NCBI GenBank assembly: GCA_947311585.1
Contig: CAMZLQ010000134.1
Location: 1-41,011, forward strand
Reading direction: 5' to 3'
Source of the DNA: an uncultured Alcanivoracaceae bacterium
GTDB taxonomy: Bacteria; Pseudomonadota; Gammaproteobacteria; Xanthomonadales; Marinicellaceae
Length of the DNA stretch: 41,011 nucleotides
Below the pieces are notes generated by a model. That model did not search any database and had not been told where the DNA came from. It saw only the letters and a program-made list of their open reading frames with translations. Each line of letters begins with the position of its first letter. Position 1 is the first letter of the stretch. Shown here piece by piece: positions 8,489-18,467 of this stretch. The position numbers and the translations under genes were made by a program.

Positions 8489-10257
8489 TAATCGTATTCT
8501 GGTGGAACAAGTTTAAGGGCTTCTTCAAGTGAAGTTTTACCTTCTTTTAATAAATTAGCTATAGATAATCGCAGTGGCTTCATACCAATCCGATAACATT
8601 CGGCTGCCACCGTTTCTGATGGCATTTTTTCTTTAATCATTTTACGTAAACCTCCTGTTATAGGCATAATTTCATAGACCCCTGTTCTTCCGTGATAACC
8701 AGTATTACGGCACTCTAAACACCCAACCTTGTGGTAAATGTTGTCGGGCATGGCTAAATTCCAAGGGTGTGTTAATGAAACCCATGCTTCGGCATCTACT
8801 TTTGATGGTTCTTTACAATGCGGGCACAATAAACGCACTAAACGTTGAGCAATAACGCCTGCTAATGTTGAACGTAACAAATAATCGGGTACGCCTAAGT
8901 CCATTAAACGATTGATAGCAGATGGCGCATCATTGGTGTGTAAGGTTGATAACACTAAATGCCCTGTTAGAGAGGCTTGGACTGCCATCTTTGCAGTTTC
9001 TAAATCACGTATTTCTCCGACCATAATAATGTCGGGATCTTGACGCATTAATGTCCTTATGCCGCTGGAAAACTCTAAACCAATTTTTGGATTCACCTGC
9101 ATTTGGTTGAGTTCTTGAAACACCATTTCGATGGGGTCTTCAACCGAAGAAACATTGACCGATTCAGTGGCTAATTTACGCAAGGTGGAATAAAGAGTGG
9201 TGGTTTTTCCCGAACCTGTAGGACCAGTGACCAAAACAATACCATGCGGACGGTTAATCATTTGCAGCCATTGTTTGACTTCATCCTTAGAAAACCCCAA
9301 GTCTTCGTAGTTTTCAACCACTGCATCGGGGTCAAAAATACGCATAACACACTTTTCTCCAAATGTTGTTGGCATGGTTGAGACACGTAATTCGACTTCT
9401 TTATTTTCAGAGGTTAATGTTTTGATGCGTCCATCTTGCGGTTTGCGCTTTTCTGCCACATCAATACGCGACAATATTTTGATGCGGCTGACAACAGCGC
9501 CCATAACAAGTGTTGGTAAAACATAAACATTGTGTAGTCGCCCATCAATTCGGAAACGCACTTTTGATTCTTCGCGCTTGGGTTCGAGGTGAATATCACT
9601 GGCACGTTGTTCAAAGGCGTATTGCAATAACCAATCGACGATATTGACAATGTGCTGGTCATCAGCGGTTAAATTGCCCTTACTGCCGAGCTTGACCAGT
9701 TGCTCTAGGTTTAATATCGGGTCAATAGAACGGTTTTTGTGTTGTTTCTGAGCATGTTTTACTGATTTATTGACACCATAGAATTCAAAAAGTAGCCGCT
9801 GTATGTCTAAAGGGTTGGAATGCACACGTATAACTTTTAGGCGTAATATGCGTTGCAGTTCTTCCAGCCAGGAGGTGTCGGATGGTTCTGCCACCGCAAA
9901 TGTCACCGTATCTGGAGTTATATCTACTGGCAATATTTTATGTTTGGTGGCATAAGCTTGAGAAACAGCATCAGTAACCTTGTTAACATTGACCTTAGTT
10001 GGATCAACTTTCAAATATGCCAGACCATTCATTTCAGCCACAAATTGCGTGATAAACTCAATGGATAATGGTTTTCCCGTCTTTTCATTGATGAGTTTAT
10101 AATCGGATAAGGTGACATAGGGATGAACAGAGGTCACTGAGGTTAGTTTGGCATTACGCAATATTCTTTGTGCCGAAATTTTATCAATTATGGCTTCTTT
10201 ATACAACGCTTTTACGATTGGTGTGATTGAAGCAGCTAGAGATTTTTCCATTGTCAT
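8488..10257 (-). CDS. GspE/PulE/PilB-family type II secretion-like ATPase
   Basis: Walker A GIVLVTGPTGSGKTTTLYSTL; Asp box; IIMVGEIRDLETAKMAVQASLTGHLVLSTLHTNDA; Cys pairs CPHC/CLEC; N-terminal MshEN-like domain. Confidence 0.93.
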   Translation of the reverse strand: MTMEKSLAASITPIVKALYKEAIIDKISAQRILRNAKLTSVTSVHPYVTLSDYKLINEKTGKPLSIEFITQFVAEMNGLAYLKVDPTKVNVNKVTDAVSQAYATKHKILPVDITPDTVTFAVAEPSDTSWLEELQRILRLKVIRVHSNPLDIQRLLFEFYGVNKSVKHAQKQHKNRSIDPILNLEQLVKLGSKGNLTADDQHIVNIVDWLLQYAFEQRASDIHLEPKREESKVRFRIDGRLHNVYVLPTLVMGAVVSRIKILSRIDVAEKRKPQDGRIKTLTSENKEVELRVSTMPTTFGEKCVMRIFDPDAVVENYEDLGFSKDEVKQWLQMINRPHGIVLVTGPTGSGKTTTLYSTLRKLATESVNVSSVEDPIEMVFQELNQMQVNPKIGLEFSSGIRTLMRQDPDIIMVGEIRDLETAKMAVQASLTGHLVLSTLHTNDAPSAINRLMDLGVPDYLLRSTLAGVIAQRLVRLLCPHCKEPSKVDAEAWVSLTHPWNLAMPDNIYHKVGCLECRNTGYHGRTGVYEIMPITGGLRKMIKEKMPSETVAAECYRIGMKPLRLSIANLLKEGKTSLEEALKLVPPEYD

Positions 10258-10979
10258 GTATTTTTTAAAAGTGATTTAGGTAATTCTGTACCTAACATTT
10301 TGGTTAAGTTCTTTTCTGTTAACACATCTTTAATTTTCCCGCTAAATACTTTAGATTCCCCACAGAACATAAGAATATGCGAACAGTATTGTTGCACGTA
10401 TTGTATATCATGCGTCACCATTATAATGGCTTTTTTTTGTGATAGTTCCTTAAGTTTTTGCATTAACTTATACCGAAAAGCTAAATCCAAATGATTCAGT
10501 GGTTCATCCAGTAGCATCACATCACTGTCTTGAGCTAAAATTGTCGCCAATTCAACCTTGCGTAATTCTCCTCCAGAAAGTGCCAGAATGCTTTTTTTAG
10601 CTAAACTTGTTAATTCCATATCGCCTAATGCTTGGGTTATGATTTCTAAGTTCGGCGTTGTATTTTTATGCCAAGCGTATCGACCATAAGAAACGGCTTG
10701 TTGAACACTGCAGTCTAAACTGGATTCTTGAACTTGAGGCAAAAGAGAAACCAGTTGTGCTCGAGAGAGAAACTCAAGATTCTTTAACTCAAATCCATCT
10801 ATCTTGATACTGCCCTGTGAATACGCTTGTAATCCTGCAAGTGTATGGAGCAAGGTGGTTTTTCCTGCACCATTTTTTCCTAAAATCGCCCAGAACTGCC
10901 CTTTTTCTATCGTCATACTGAAATTAGATAACAGTAATTGCTCATCCATTTTTAAAGATAATCCTTGAATCTCTATCAT
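10254..10979 (-). CDS. ABC transporter ATP-binding protein, FecE/BtuD type
   Basis: Walker A AILGKNGAGKTTLLH, signature LALSGGELRKVELATILAQ, Walker B VMLLDEPLNHLD; overlaps the permease. Confidence 0.9.
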   Translation of the reverse strand: MIEIQGLSLKMDEQLLLSNFSMTIEKGQFWAILGKNGAGKTTLLHTLAGLQAYSQGSIKIDGFELKNLEFLSRAQLVSLLPQVQESSLDCSVQQAVSYGRYAWHKNTTPNLEIITQALGDMELTSLAKKSILALSGGELRKVELATILAQDSDVMLLDEPLNHLDLAFRYKLMQKLKELSQKKAIIMVTHDIQYVQQYCSHILMFCGESKVFSGKIKDVLTEKNLTKMLGTELPKSLLKNT

Positions 10980-11926
10980 GTTCTTTTACGCAAAAGATAG
11001 ATAAAAACAGGAACCCCAAAAAAAGCAGTAAAAACACCAACAGGAAGTTGAACCGGTGCCACAACCGTTCGCGCAAGCGTGTCAGCCAAAAGCAAAACAA
11101 TGGCACCAATAAGTGCAGAAAGGGGAATCAATAAGGCGTGTACGTTGCCAACAAGTAAACGGGCTAAATGGGGCACGACCAAGCCAACAAAACCAATCGT
11201 TCCTGACATTGATACTGCAACAGCGGTAAATACGGAAGTGCTTAGCAAGATAATCAGGTTAATTTTTTGTACGTTTACGCCACTTTTTAGGGCAAAAAAC
11301 TCCCCACGTGCAAGTAAGTCTAACTCTCTATTGTAGGCATAAACCCAAATTGAGCCACTGATGAGAATCACAAGAGGATAAATCAAAGCCGAGGAATAAC
11401 TCAAATCACCCATCAACCAAAAAAGCATGGATTTTGTAGAAGCACTAGGACTCAAAGTGAGAATCATGCTGATAATTGCACCGTAGGCAAAAGCAATAAC
11501 AACACCACTGAGCAGTAAATTTTGTGTATTGAGTGTTCTTTTAGATGACAGCAGTAGCAACAATCCCAATGAAAGTAAAGCAGCAACAAAGCCGATAGTC
11601 ACAAAAAGCCAAAAAGGAATAACTACACCTGCTGCTATTATGGCTAATTGTGCGCTTGCTGATGCGCCTGATATGCCTAATATATAGGGATCAGCTAAAG
11701 GGTTTTTTACGAGGTTTTGAATAAGCAAACCCGCCAATGAAAGCAACCCACCAACACTGATAGCATTGACAACTCGAGGTAAGCGAATTGAGAATATGAT
11801 ATCATCCCATTTATCAGAAAATAAAATTTCAGATAAGGGAATGTGTTGCGACCCCGATAATAAAGCAAAAATAATACAAAGGATTAAAGATAACAGCAAA
11901 AAAAGAATCACACTCGCTTTTTTCAT
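10976..11926 (-). CDS. FecCD/BtuC-family ABC transporter permease
   Basis: RLPRVVNAISVGGLLSLAGLLIQNLVKNPLADPYILGISGASA; GFVGLVVPHLARLLVG. Confidence 0.93.
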   Translation of the reverse strand: MKKASVILFLLLSLILCIIFALLSGSQHIPLSEILFSDKWDDIIFSIRLPRVVNAISVGGLLSLAGLLIQNLVKNPLADPYILGISGASASAQLAIIAAGVVIPFWLFVTIGFVAALLSLGLLLLLSSKRTLNTQNLLLSGVVIAFAYGAIISMILTLSPSASTKSMLFWLMGDLSYSSALIYPLVILISGSIWVYAYNRELDLLARGEFFALKSGVNVQKINLIILLSTSVFTAVAVSMSGTIGFVGLVVPHLARLLVGNVHALLIPLSALIGAIVLLLADTLARTVVAPVQLPVGVFTAFFGVPVFIYLLRKRT

Positions 11927-12012
11927 TTACTTGCAGATGAAACTTTTATTTTGTTTTTTGGGTGCATCAAAGAGTTGTGCTAGCATCGTATTTTCACTAT
12001 CGGGATTGAGTA

Positions 12013-13338
12013 TTACATTAATTCTACCGAAGCAATCTGATTTTTCTTTAATCTCATTTTAGCATTACCATTTTTATACAGACTTTCAATGGTAAGTGAT
12101 TTGGCATCAATCTTTCTGAGGTAACCAATAATGGGGCGACCTCTTTTGGTTTTTATTCTCAATTTCTTATTCAATACAGAGGGTAGTTTTTGCATTGAAA
12201 TAACGCGTGATTTTGATTTTCCTGTTTTGAAAACCACCGCTTTTAAGTAACTTTTGGTTGTTTTTTCTTCTTTTAGTTTCCTCTGCCTTGCAACTTTTTC
12301 TCTTTCAAGAATTTCATTCTTTAAACGTTGAGTATCAATTCTTGTGTAATCAATATCAACTAATTTAGCCGTAAAATAATCAGAGTTTGCAGTCGATATT
12401 TCCAACTGTGACTTTTCATACAGTTCAATTTGCTCTTGCTTAACAAAATCCGAAACATATTTGCGTTCATCAAGCGTAATAATGGCATTAAATTCTATGT
12501 CTGGAGCTAGCATTCTTTGGTAACGTTGAGACATGTCATCTGGTAATTGTTTTGAGTAGAATGTTCTTAAAAATTGTTGTAAATGTTCAGCTGCACTTAA
12601 GCGGTATTTTGCAAAAGAGCCACCGTAATTTTGCGCACAAATGTTGTTTCTTTTGAGATTAAAACCATTATCAAGGTAGTTGTAAAACAACTTATCAACA
12701 ACAAGGTCTTCCAGAATCAGTTGGTTTTCAAAATAAGCCATTTTTAAATTACTCGACCATGTTGATGAAAATAATTCATCAGCCGTCACAATTAAATCCA
12801 CATCAACGCTACCATTGGATTGCCGTGAATAGTACAAATCGAGATTAAAGGTTTGATTTTCATCGATTAATTTTTCCCAAGAACCTTTAGGAAAAACCGT
12901 ATAACTGTCTTTTTTACAGCCAAAACTGCCCGCATAGCCTGCCAAATACATCCACAGACTTCTTTCTTGTAAAGAATCATAAATATCATTGGCTTGGTCA
13001 TCCAAAGATGCTCCATTAACTGAAATGGATATGAATTCTGGTAAGAGTGTTGTTAACTTAGTCGCAGAATTTTTAAAGAGAAATAAAGGTGTGGTTTCAA
13101 TGTTAATTGAACTAATGTCATAAGATTGCTTATAGTTTTCTGGCGTGAATTTTAAGTTTCTAATGGTAATTAAACCACCTAAACTGGTGCTGATTGAGCT
13201 ATATTGCCACTCACCTAGGCTTGAAGCATGATTAATCATAGCCTTAGCAAATACATTTGCATTGTGAAAATAACGCCATGTTGGGTATGACAATATCACA
13301 ACTAATGTTAGTATAAGTCCTATAAATTTATTTTTCAT
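12013..13338 (-). CDS. hypothetical protein with N-terminal membrane anchor (441 aa)
   Basis: Long ORF in operon context; N-terminal hydrophobic helix MKNKFIGLILTLVVILSYPTW; no recognised family. Confidence 0.75.
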   Translation of the reverse strand: MKNKFIGLILTLVVILSYPTWRYFHNANVFAKAMINHASSLGEWQYSSISTSLGGLITIRNLKFTPENYKQSYDISSINIETTPLFLFKNSATKLTTLLPEFISISVNGASLDDQANDIYDSLQERSLWMYLAGYAGSFGCKKDSYTVFPKGSWEKLIDENQTFNLDLYYSRQSNGSVDVDLIVTADELFSSTWSSNLKMAYFENQLILEDLVVDKLFYNYLDNGFNLKRNNICAQNYGGSFAKYRLSAAEHLQQFLRTFYSKQLPDDMSQRYQRMLAPDIEFNAIITLDERKYVSDFVKQEQIELYEKSQLEISTANSDYFTAKLVDIDYTRIDTQRLKNEILEREKVARQRKLKEEKTTKSYLKAVVFKTGKSKSRVISMQKLPSVLNKKLRIKTKRGRPIIGYLRKIDAKSLTIESLYKNGNAKMRLKKNQIASVELM

Positions 13339-13401
13339 TCTTCTCTCAATTATTCAATTTCTATTCTAGGACAAACTCCTGGTAGTTTCCCTGTTTGAAT
13401 T

Positions 13402-15138
13402 TTACATAAAAGGCTCTGCAAAGCCCAAAAAATAGGTAATCATTATCGTTTGTATTTGCTTAGATGACAAGCCTACATCTGGAAAACTGCCTACATTCTT
13501 ATAGTTTTTATAAAAGTCAGGGTGATTTATTGGTAACGACTTTTTCCCTTGACGCAATTGGAAACTACTCGAATACCTAAATGGCCAGATGTCTAAAATT
13601 GGTAATGACCGTGATACATTGGCAATAAGTCCACTAAAGAAACTGAGCACTGGTATTTTTTTATTGGCAGCTATTGTCCATGAATTTTCAGGCAGCATGT
13701 CTATCTTAATTTTTTTTGTCAGTAATTCTGCCATGGGCTTTGATTCGATAATCAATCCAGATTCCGTGTTAAGAACATCTGAACGGTGATCAAAATTATG
13801 AGAGCCAATTAAAGATATATTTTTATCAATGACAATGGATTTTGCATGAAGTCCAAAACGCGTATCTTTGTTTGCAAATTCTTCACCAAACATCTGGGTT
13901 TTGTAATTAGGTGATTGTTTGTATTCAAATATATTTAAACCTATATTCTTTAAATATTTCTTTTTATGTTTAAAAGAAATAGCATAAACATAAAAAGCAT
14001 CGGTTGAAGACAAACTATTTGTTGAGACTGTTATGTCAACGTTTGGTTTTTTCTTGTGCAACGATTTGAGCGATTTATAAGCCTTTTTACTTAAAACCAA
14101 ATAGGGTGTCTGCATTAAAAGGCTTGATTGTGCAGACAAAATTAACTCTTTTATCTTTAAGCTCATCTGTTTGTATTTTTTCTTTGTTTCGCGATTTTTA
14201 ATAAATAGCTTTTCTGGTGAATCACTATAATATTCTACAGCACCAACTGCTATTGCGGTTTCTACAAACAGTTTTTCCATTAGTCTATAATCAAAAGCCT
14301 TGATATTTAACTGCACTGCTTTGGGATTTTGGGCCACAAGCCAACTGGATTTATTTTCCTGATTATTTAAGATTCTATAAACAATATCATCGAGGTTTTC
14401 CACTGGAACCACCCAAGGAGATTGCCAAAAATGATTAAACGATTGCTTCATTTGTTGCGCTACTATTCCAACCGCTAATGCATCTCTATCACGGTAATTA
14501 AATTTCTCATCCCAATCAAAATAGCGGTTTTGGTAGTTGCGTCCACCATTAATGCCGTATTTATCATCCACTAAAAACAACTTATTGTGCATACGTCGAT
14601 TAAGGTTGGATAAGCAACAAGCCAGTGCACTAAAAAAGTCAAATGCAGAGGTATGACCTTCATTAAAAGTTGGGTTAAACATTTTAACCGTAAAATTTTC
14701 ATGCAAAGTAGCAAGCTCTGCCAAAAACCAGCTGTTACCCATAGAAAACAGTTGGTCAATAATGATATTAACTTTTACGCCTCGTTTCGCCGCTTCTAAT
14801 AACTCCGATAAAACCAAATGTCCTGCTTCATCATTAACCCAAATGAATGTTTGAATATCAATGCTTTTTTGTGCCGCTTTTATGAGGTGTAAACGAATCA
14901 ACAGTGACTCTTCACCATTATCCAATAGAGTAACATAGTCTTGTTTGTTTTGAATGCTTGATTGGTATAGTTGACTCAAGGGCGTGTCAATAGCACAACG
15001 AGTGACATCGGTGGCAGGACATTTTATGGTCTTGTCTTTTTTGATTTGGGTTAATTGATTAACCTGCTGTATAACTTTTTGGCTCGGGTGACAGGCAGTT
15101 AAAGCAAGAAGTGAAATTAATACCACAAATCGAATCAT
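13402..15138 (-). CDS. phospholipase D family lipoprotein (cardiolipin synthase C/YmdC-like)
   Basis: Two HKD motifs (MHNKLFLVDDKYGINGGRN; LHAKSIVIDKNISLIGSHNFDHRS); lipobox LLALTAC. Confidence 0.9.
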   Translation of the reverse strand: MIRFVVLISLLALTACHPSQKVIQQVNQLTQIKKDKTIKCPATDVTRCAIDTPLSQLYQSSIQNKQDYVTLLDNGEESLLIRLHLIKAAQKSIDIQTFIWVNDEAGHLVLSELLEAAKRGVKVNIIIDQLFSMGNSWFLAELATLHENFTVKMFNPTFNEGHTSAFDFFSALACCLSNLNRRMHNKLFLVDDKYGINGGRNYQNRYFDWDEKFNYRDRDALAVGIVAQQMKQSFNHFWQSPWVVPVENLDDIVYRILNNQENKSSWLVAQNPKAVQLNIKAFDYRLMEKLFVETAIAVGAVEYYSDSPEKLFIKNRETKKKYKQMSLKIKELILSAQSSLLMQTPYLVLSKKAYKSLKSLHKKKPNVDITVSTNSLSSTDAFYVYAISFKHKKKYLKNIGLNIFEYKQSPNYKTQMFGEEFANKDTRFGLHAKSIVIDKNISLIGSHNFDHRSDVLNTESGLIIESKPMAELLTKKIKIDMLPENSWTIAANKKIPVLSFFSGLIANVSRSLPILDIWPFRYSSSFQLRQGKKSLPINHPDFYKNYKNVGSFPDVGLSSKQIQTIMITYFLGFAEPFM

Positions 15139-15677
15139 AAAATAACCTTAATTTCCGTGTCCGCATACGATGCCAAGGCTAAACTATAGCCTTTTATGCC
15201 ATTATACGTTGTTAGATTCATTCCATTCATCTTGGTTACCAATTGTTTATTTTGTTGCAAATAATTTTGTGATAAATAATACCACAAGCGACCCCCTTCT
15301 GCCTTGCAAACGGCTTCTTTTAAGCTCCATAGTGTGTAAAATAATTGACAGGCATGTTTTGGCTTTAATGATTTCATTTGCTCAAACTCTTCTAAATGGT
15401 AATAACGCTTGGCAAGAGCTAAGTAGTTTCTCTTGTTGTTGATGTATTCCACATCAACGCCAAGTGCTTGCGAGTCATTAAAGGCTTGCACCACCACATT
15501 TTTTGAGTGACTTACTGAAAAGTGCATGCCTTTAATTATTGGCTTACCATTGGGGTTATAAGTAATATCGCCTTTAATAATATCTTTATGCAAATAATCC
15601 GACAAGTTTTTATGCAACAACAACTTGGATTGTTTTTTAAGGTCTTCTGTGTTTTGATAAACGTGCAGATAAATCAT
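15135..15677 (-). CDS. 4'-phosphopantetheinyl transferase superfamily protein
   Basis: FSVSHSKNVVVQAFNDSQALGVDVEYIN; FYTLWSLKEAVCKAEGGRL. Confidence 0.9.
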   Translation of the reverse strand: MIYLHVYQNTEDLKKQSKLLLHKNLSDYLHKDIIKGDITYNPNGKPIIKGMHFSVSHSKNVVVQAFNDSQALGVDVEYINNKRNYLALAKRYYHLEEFEQMKSLKPKHACQLFYTLWSLKEAVCKAEGGRLWYYLSQNYLQQNKQLVTKMNGMNLTTYNGIKGYSLALASYADTEIKVIL

Positions 15678-16237
15678 TTCTTAGGCTGGATTTTTATTTC
15701 CCCTTGCTTTTCTGGGTATTTGCCTTTTACGTCTTTATAAAATGCTTTGATTATTTCCATATCGGCATCAATATCACCAGTTGGCATAAAGCTATCCTTA
15801 ATCCCCACTTCTCGATTTTCAAAATCTAATACAGCCATGGCAATAGGGATTTTGGCCTCTAAAGCAATATAATAAAAACCAGTGCGCCAGTATTTAATAT
15901 TTGAACGTGTGCCTTCAGGAGCTAATGCCAAAGCTATTTTATCTTGAGAATTAATAAACTCAGCCATTCTTGTGGTGAGTTTTGTGGTTTTATCTCTATC
16001 AACACCAAACCCACCCAAAGCTTTAAACAAGTATTTCTGTGGCCATTTGAATAAGGCATCTTTACCCATATAACGAAAAGGAACACCTGCTGAAAAAATA
16101 TAAAATATGCCCAAAGGAAAATCCCAATTGCTTGTGTGCGGGTAAGCAATAACCACATAACGGGGTTCTTTTGGAAGATTGTTAATGGTTTTCCATTTGA
16201 ATACTTTTAACCAAAAACGGCAAAAATGTTTAAGCAT
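15674..16237 (-). CDS. lysophospholipid acyltransferase family protein (PlsC-like)
   Basis: PHTSNWDFPLG and LALAPEGTRSNIKYWRTGFYYIA motifs. Start taken at ATG 16237 (MLKHFCRFWLKVFKWK), which overlaps the paaZ stop by a few nt. Confidence 0.88.
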   Translation of the reverse strand: MLKHFCRFWLKVFKWKTINNLPKEPRYVVIAYPHTSNWDFPLGIFYIFSAGVPFRYMGKDALFKWPQKYLFKALGGFGVDRDKTTKLTTRMAEFINSQDKIALALAPEGTRSNIKYWRTGFYYIALEAKIPIAMAVLDFENREVGIKDSFMPTGDIDADMEIIKAFYKDVKGKYPEKQGEIKIQPKK

Positions 16238-18281
16238 CGTCAAAAGGCTCCGTATTTGAGGCAACCATGGTTAAAATATCGTAGCTAGCCACGACAACAC
16301 CTTCTTGGTTGGTAATAGAAATATCCCACCGAACCTCTCCATAACCTTTTCCACGTCGGTAAGATTTTTGTTTGCAGGTTAATTTTACCCTTAAATCATC
16401 CCCGGGGTAAACTGGTTCGGTAAAACGCAAATCATCCAGTCCATAATTTGCTAAAACAGGTCCCAGTGAAGGTTCAACAAACAATCCCGCTGCCATTGAA
16501 ACAATAAAATAACCGTGTGCGACTCGCCCATCAAAAAATGGATTTTCAGCTGCCGCTTTGTCATCCATGTGTGCATAAAATTTATCCCCACTTAAATTAG
16601 CAAATTTCTCAATATCATCCAATGTAATGGTTCGTGACTCTGAAAGTAAACTTTGCCCCACTTTAAGCTCCTCAAAATAGAGTTTAAATGGGTGTTTTGG
16701 CGCTTTTATTGTCTTAGCATTGCCAATGTATTTTTGGCAAATACGACTAATCGTTGTGGGCGAACCCTGTAAAGCGGTGCGTTGCATGTAGTGCATAACG
16801 CCACGAATCCCACCCATTTCCTCACCGCCACCTGCTCGTCCTGGACCACCATGGGTCATGTGCGGAAGCGGAGAACCATGCCCCGTTGAAAATTCAGCTG
16901 AATCTCGATTGATTAACACCATGCGCCCATGGAAACTGGCGGTATTCATCACTAACTCACTGACAATTTCATCATCATACCCAAAGATTGAACCCACTAA
17001 CGAACCTTGTCCCATATTGGCAAGTTGGGCAGCTTCATCCAAAGAATCATAAGGCATTAAGGTGGAAACAGGACCAAAAGCCTCAATATCATGCACTTGT
17101 GTGTCTTCTAATGGGTTTTCACACGCCAATAAAATAGGATTAATAAAAGCACCCGCTTTGCTATCAGCTCCAATAGTTTCGACTTCATCGGGGTTGCCGT
17201 ATATAAATTCAGCGTATTTGGATAATTCTGCCACGCGTTCTCGTACTTCACTGCGCTGGGATTCACTGGCTAGCGAGCCCATTTTTACGCCTTCGGTAAG
17301 CGGATCGCCTATCACTATACGCGCCAACCTCTCACTGACAGCATCTGCTACAGGTGAGAGTAATTCTCGCGGCACAATGGCTCGGCGAATGGCGGTGCAT
17401 TTTTGCCCGCATTTAACCGTCATTTCACGCACCACTTCTTTGACGTAAAAATCAAACACCGGTGAATCAACTCGTGTATCAGGTGTCAAAATAGAACAAT
17501 TGAGTGAATCGGCTTCCATGGTAAATCGCACAGAATTATGCATGATGGCTTTATTGGATTTCAAATACTGACCTGTTGTTGCAGAGCCAGTAAAAGCCAC
17601 GGCATCTTGGCAATCCAAATTATCCAACAAATCACCAGTTGAACCACATATTAACTGCACAGCACCCTCTGGCAAAATACCAGATTCAATAATGGCATGA
17701 AACATTTTTTCAGTCACAAAAGAAGTATTAGATGCAGGTTTAACAATCGCAGCAACTCCTGCTAACAAGGTTGGAGCCAACTTTTCTAACATGCCCCAAC
17801 ACGGAAAATTAAAAGCATTAATATGCACGGCAACACCTTGTAACGAAGTGCAAATGTGTTGCCCAATAAATTGATCACTGGCTGAGAGCATTTCCAAATT
17901 TCCATCGACAAACACATTATGGTCAGGCAATTCACGTCGCCCTTTGCCCGAATAAACAAACAACGTACCAATACCACCTTCAATATCAATCCACGAATCC
18001 AGTTTGGTGGCTCCTGTTAAAAAAGACAGTTGATAAAACTCTTTTTTGCGCGACAATAAATAAAGAGCCAGCTCTTTCAACATCAAAGCGCGTTCATGAA
18101 AAGTCATGGCACGAAGTGCCTTACCACCTTTATCTTTGGCATAATCCAACATGCCAGAAAAATCCAGACCCTCAGATGAAATTTCAAAAATTTTCTCACC
18201 CGTTAATGCATTAAAACACGGACGAAATCCATCACTTGCAGTGTGCCACGTTCCCTTGGCGAAAGATTGAAGTTTGTTCAT
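16230..18281 (-). CDS. paaZ: phenylacetic acid degradation bifunctional protein PaaZ (aldehyde dehydrogenase + MaoC-like hydratase)
   Basis: N-terminal ALDH (GVAVHINAFNFPCWGMLEKLAPTLLAGVAAIVKPAS, VKCGQKCTAIRR) plus C-terminal MaoC domain (HGYFIVSMAAGLFV). Confidence 0.92.
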   Translation of the reverse strand: MNKLQSFAKGTWHTASDGFRPCFNALTGEKIFEISSEGLDFSGMLDYAKDKGGKALRAMTFHERALMLKELALYLLSRKKEFYQLSFLTGATKLDSWIDIEGGIGTLFVYSGKGRRELPDHNVFVDGNLEMLSASDQFIGQHICTSLQGVAVHINAFNFPCWGMLEKLAPTLLAGVAAIVKPASNTSFVTEKMFHAIIESGILPEGAVQLICGSTGDLLDNLDCQDAVAFTGSATTGQYLKSNKAIMHNSVRFTMEADSLNCSILTPDTRVDSPVFDFYVKEVVREMTVKCGQKCTAIRRAIVPRELLSPVADAVSERLARIVIGDPLTEGVKMGSLASESQRSEVRERVAELSKYAEFIYGNPDEVETIGADSKAGAFINPILLACENPLEDTQVHDIEAFGPVSTLMPYDSLDEAAQLANMGQGSLVGSIFGYDDEIVSELVMNTASFHGRMVLINRDSAEFSTGHGSPLPHMTHGGPGRAGGGEEMGGIRGVMHYMQRTALQGSPTTISRICQKYIGNAKTIKAPKHPFKLYFEELKVGQSLLSESRTITLDDIEKFANLSGDKFYAHMDDKAAAENPFFDGRVAHGYFIVSMAAGLFVEPSLGPVLANYGLDDLRFTEPVYPGDDLRVKLTCKQKSYRRGKGYGEVRWDISITNQEGVVVASYDILTMVASNTEPFDDA

Positions 18282-18431
18282 AAAAGGCTGTAATTATTCA
18301 AAGAGGAATATTGTACCATTAAATCATAAAAGTTTTTATTTGCTAATTCCTTCGCCGACAAAAACTTCAACTATGTTACTTTTATTCTAGAGATATTAAG
18401 GAATTGCCACTATAAATTTTCCCTCTGAACC

Positions 18432-18460
18432 TTGTATTTTCGGAATAGTATTCCTATAAT
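18432..18460 (+). promoter_or_regulatory. promoter with palindromic spacer, TTGTAT-N17-TATAAT
   Basis: TTGTAT 18432-18437, perfect palindrome GGAATAGTATTCC 18442-18454, TATAAT 18455-18460; ATG at 18468. Confidence 0.6.
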
Positions 18461-18467
18461 ACAATAT

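Noticed and set aside
11926-12060. Minus-strand frame EIKEKSDCFGRINVILNPDSENTMLAQLFDAPKKQNKSFICK between the 12013 gene and btuC
   Set aside because: Protein-like, but has no proper start and mostly overlaps another gene's 3' end; could not distinguish from chance.
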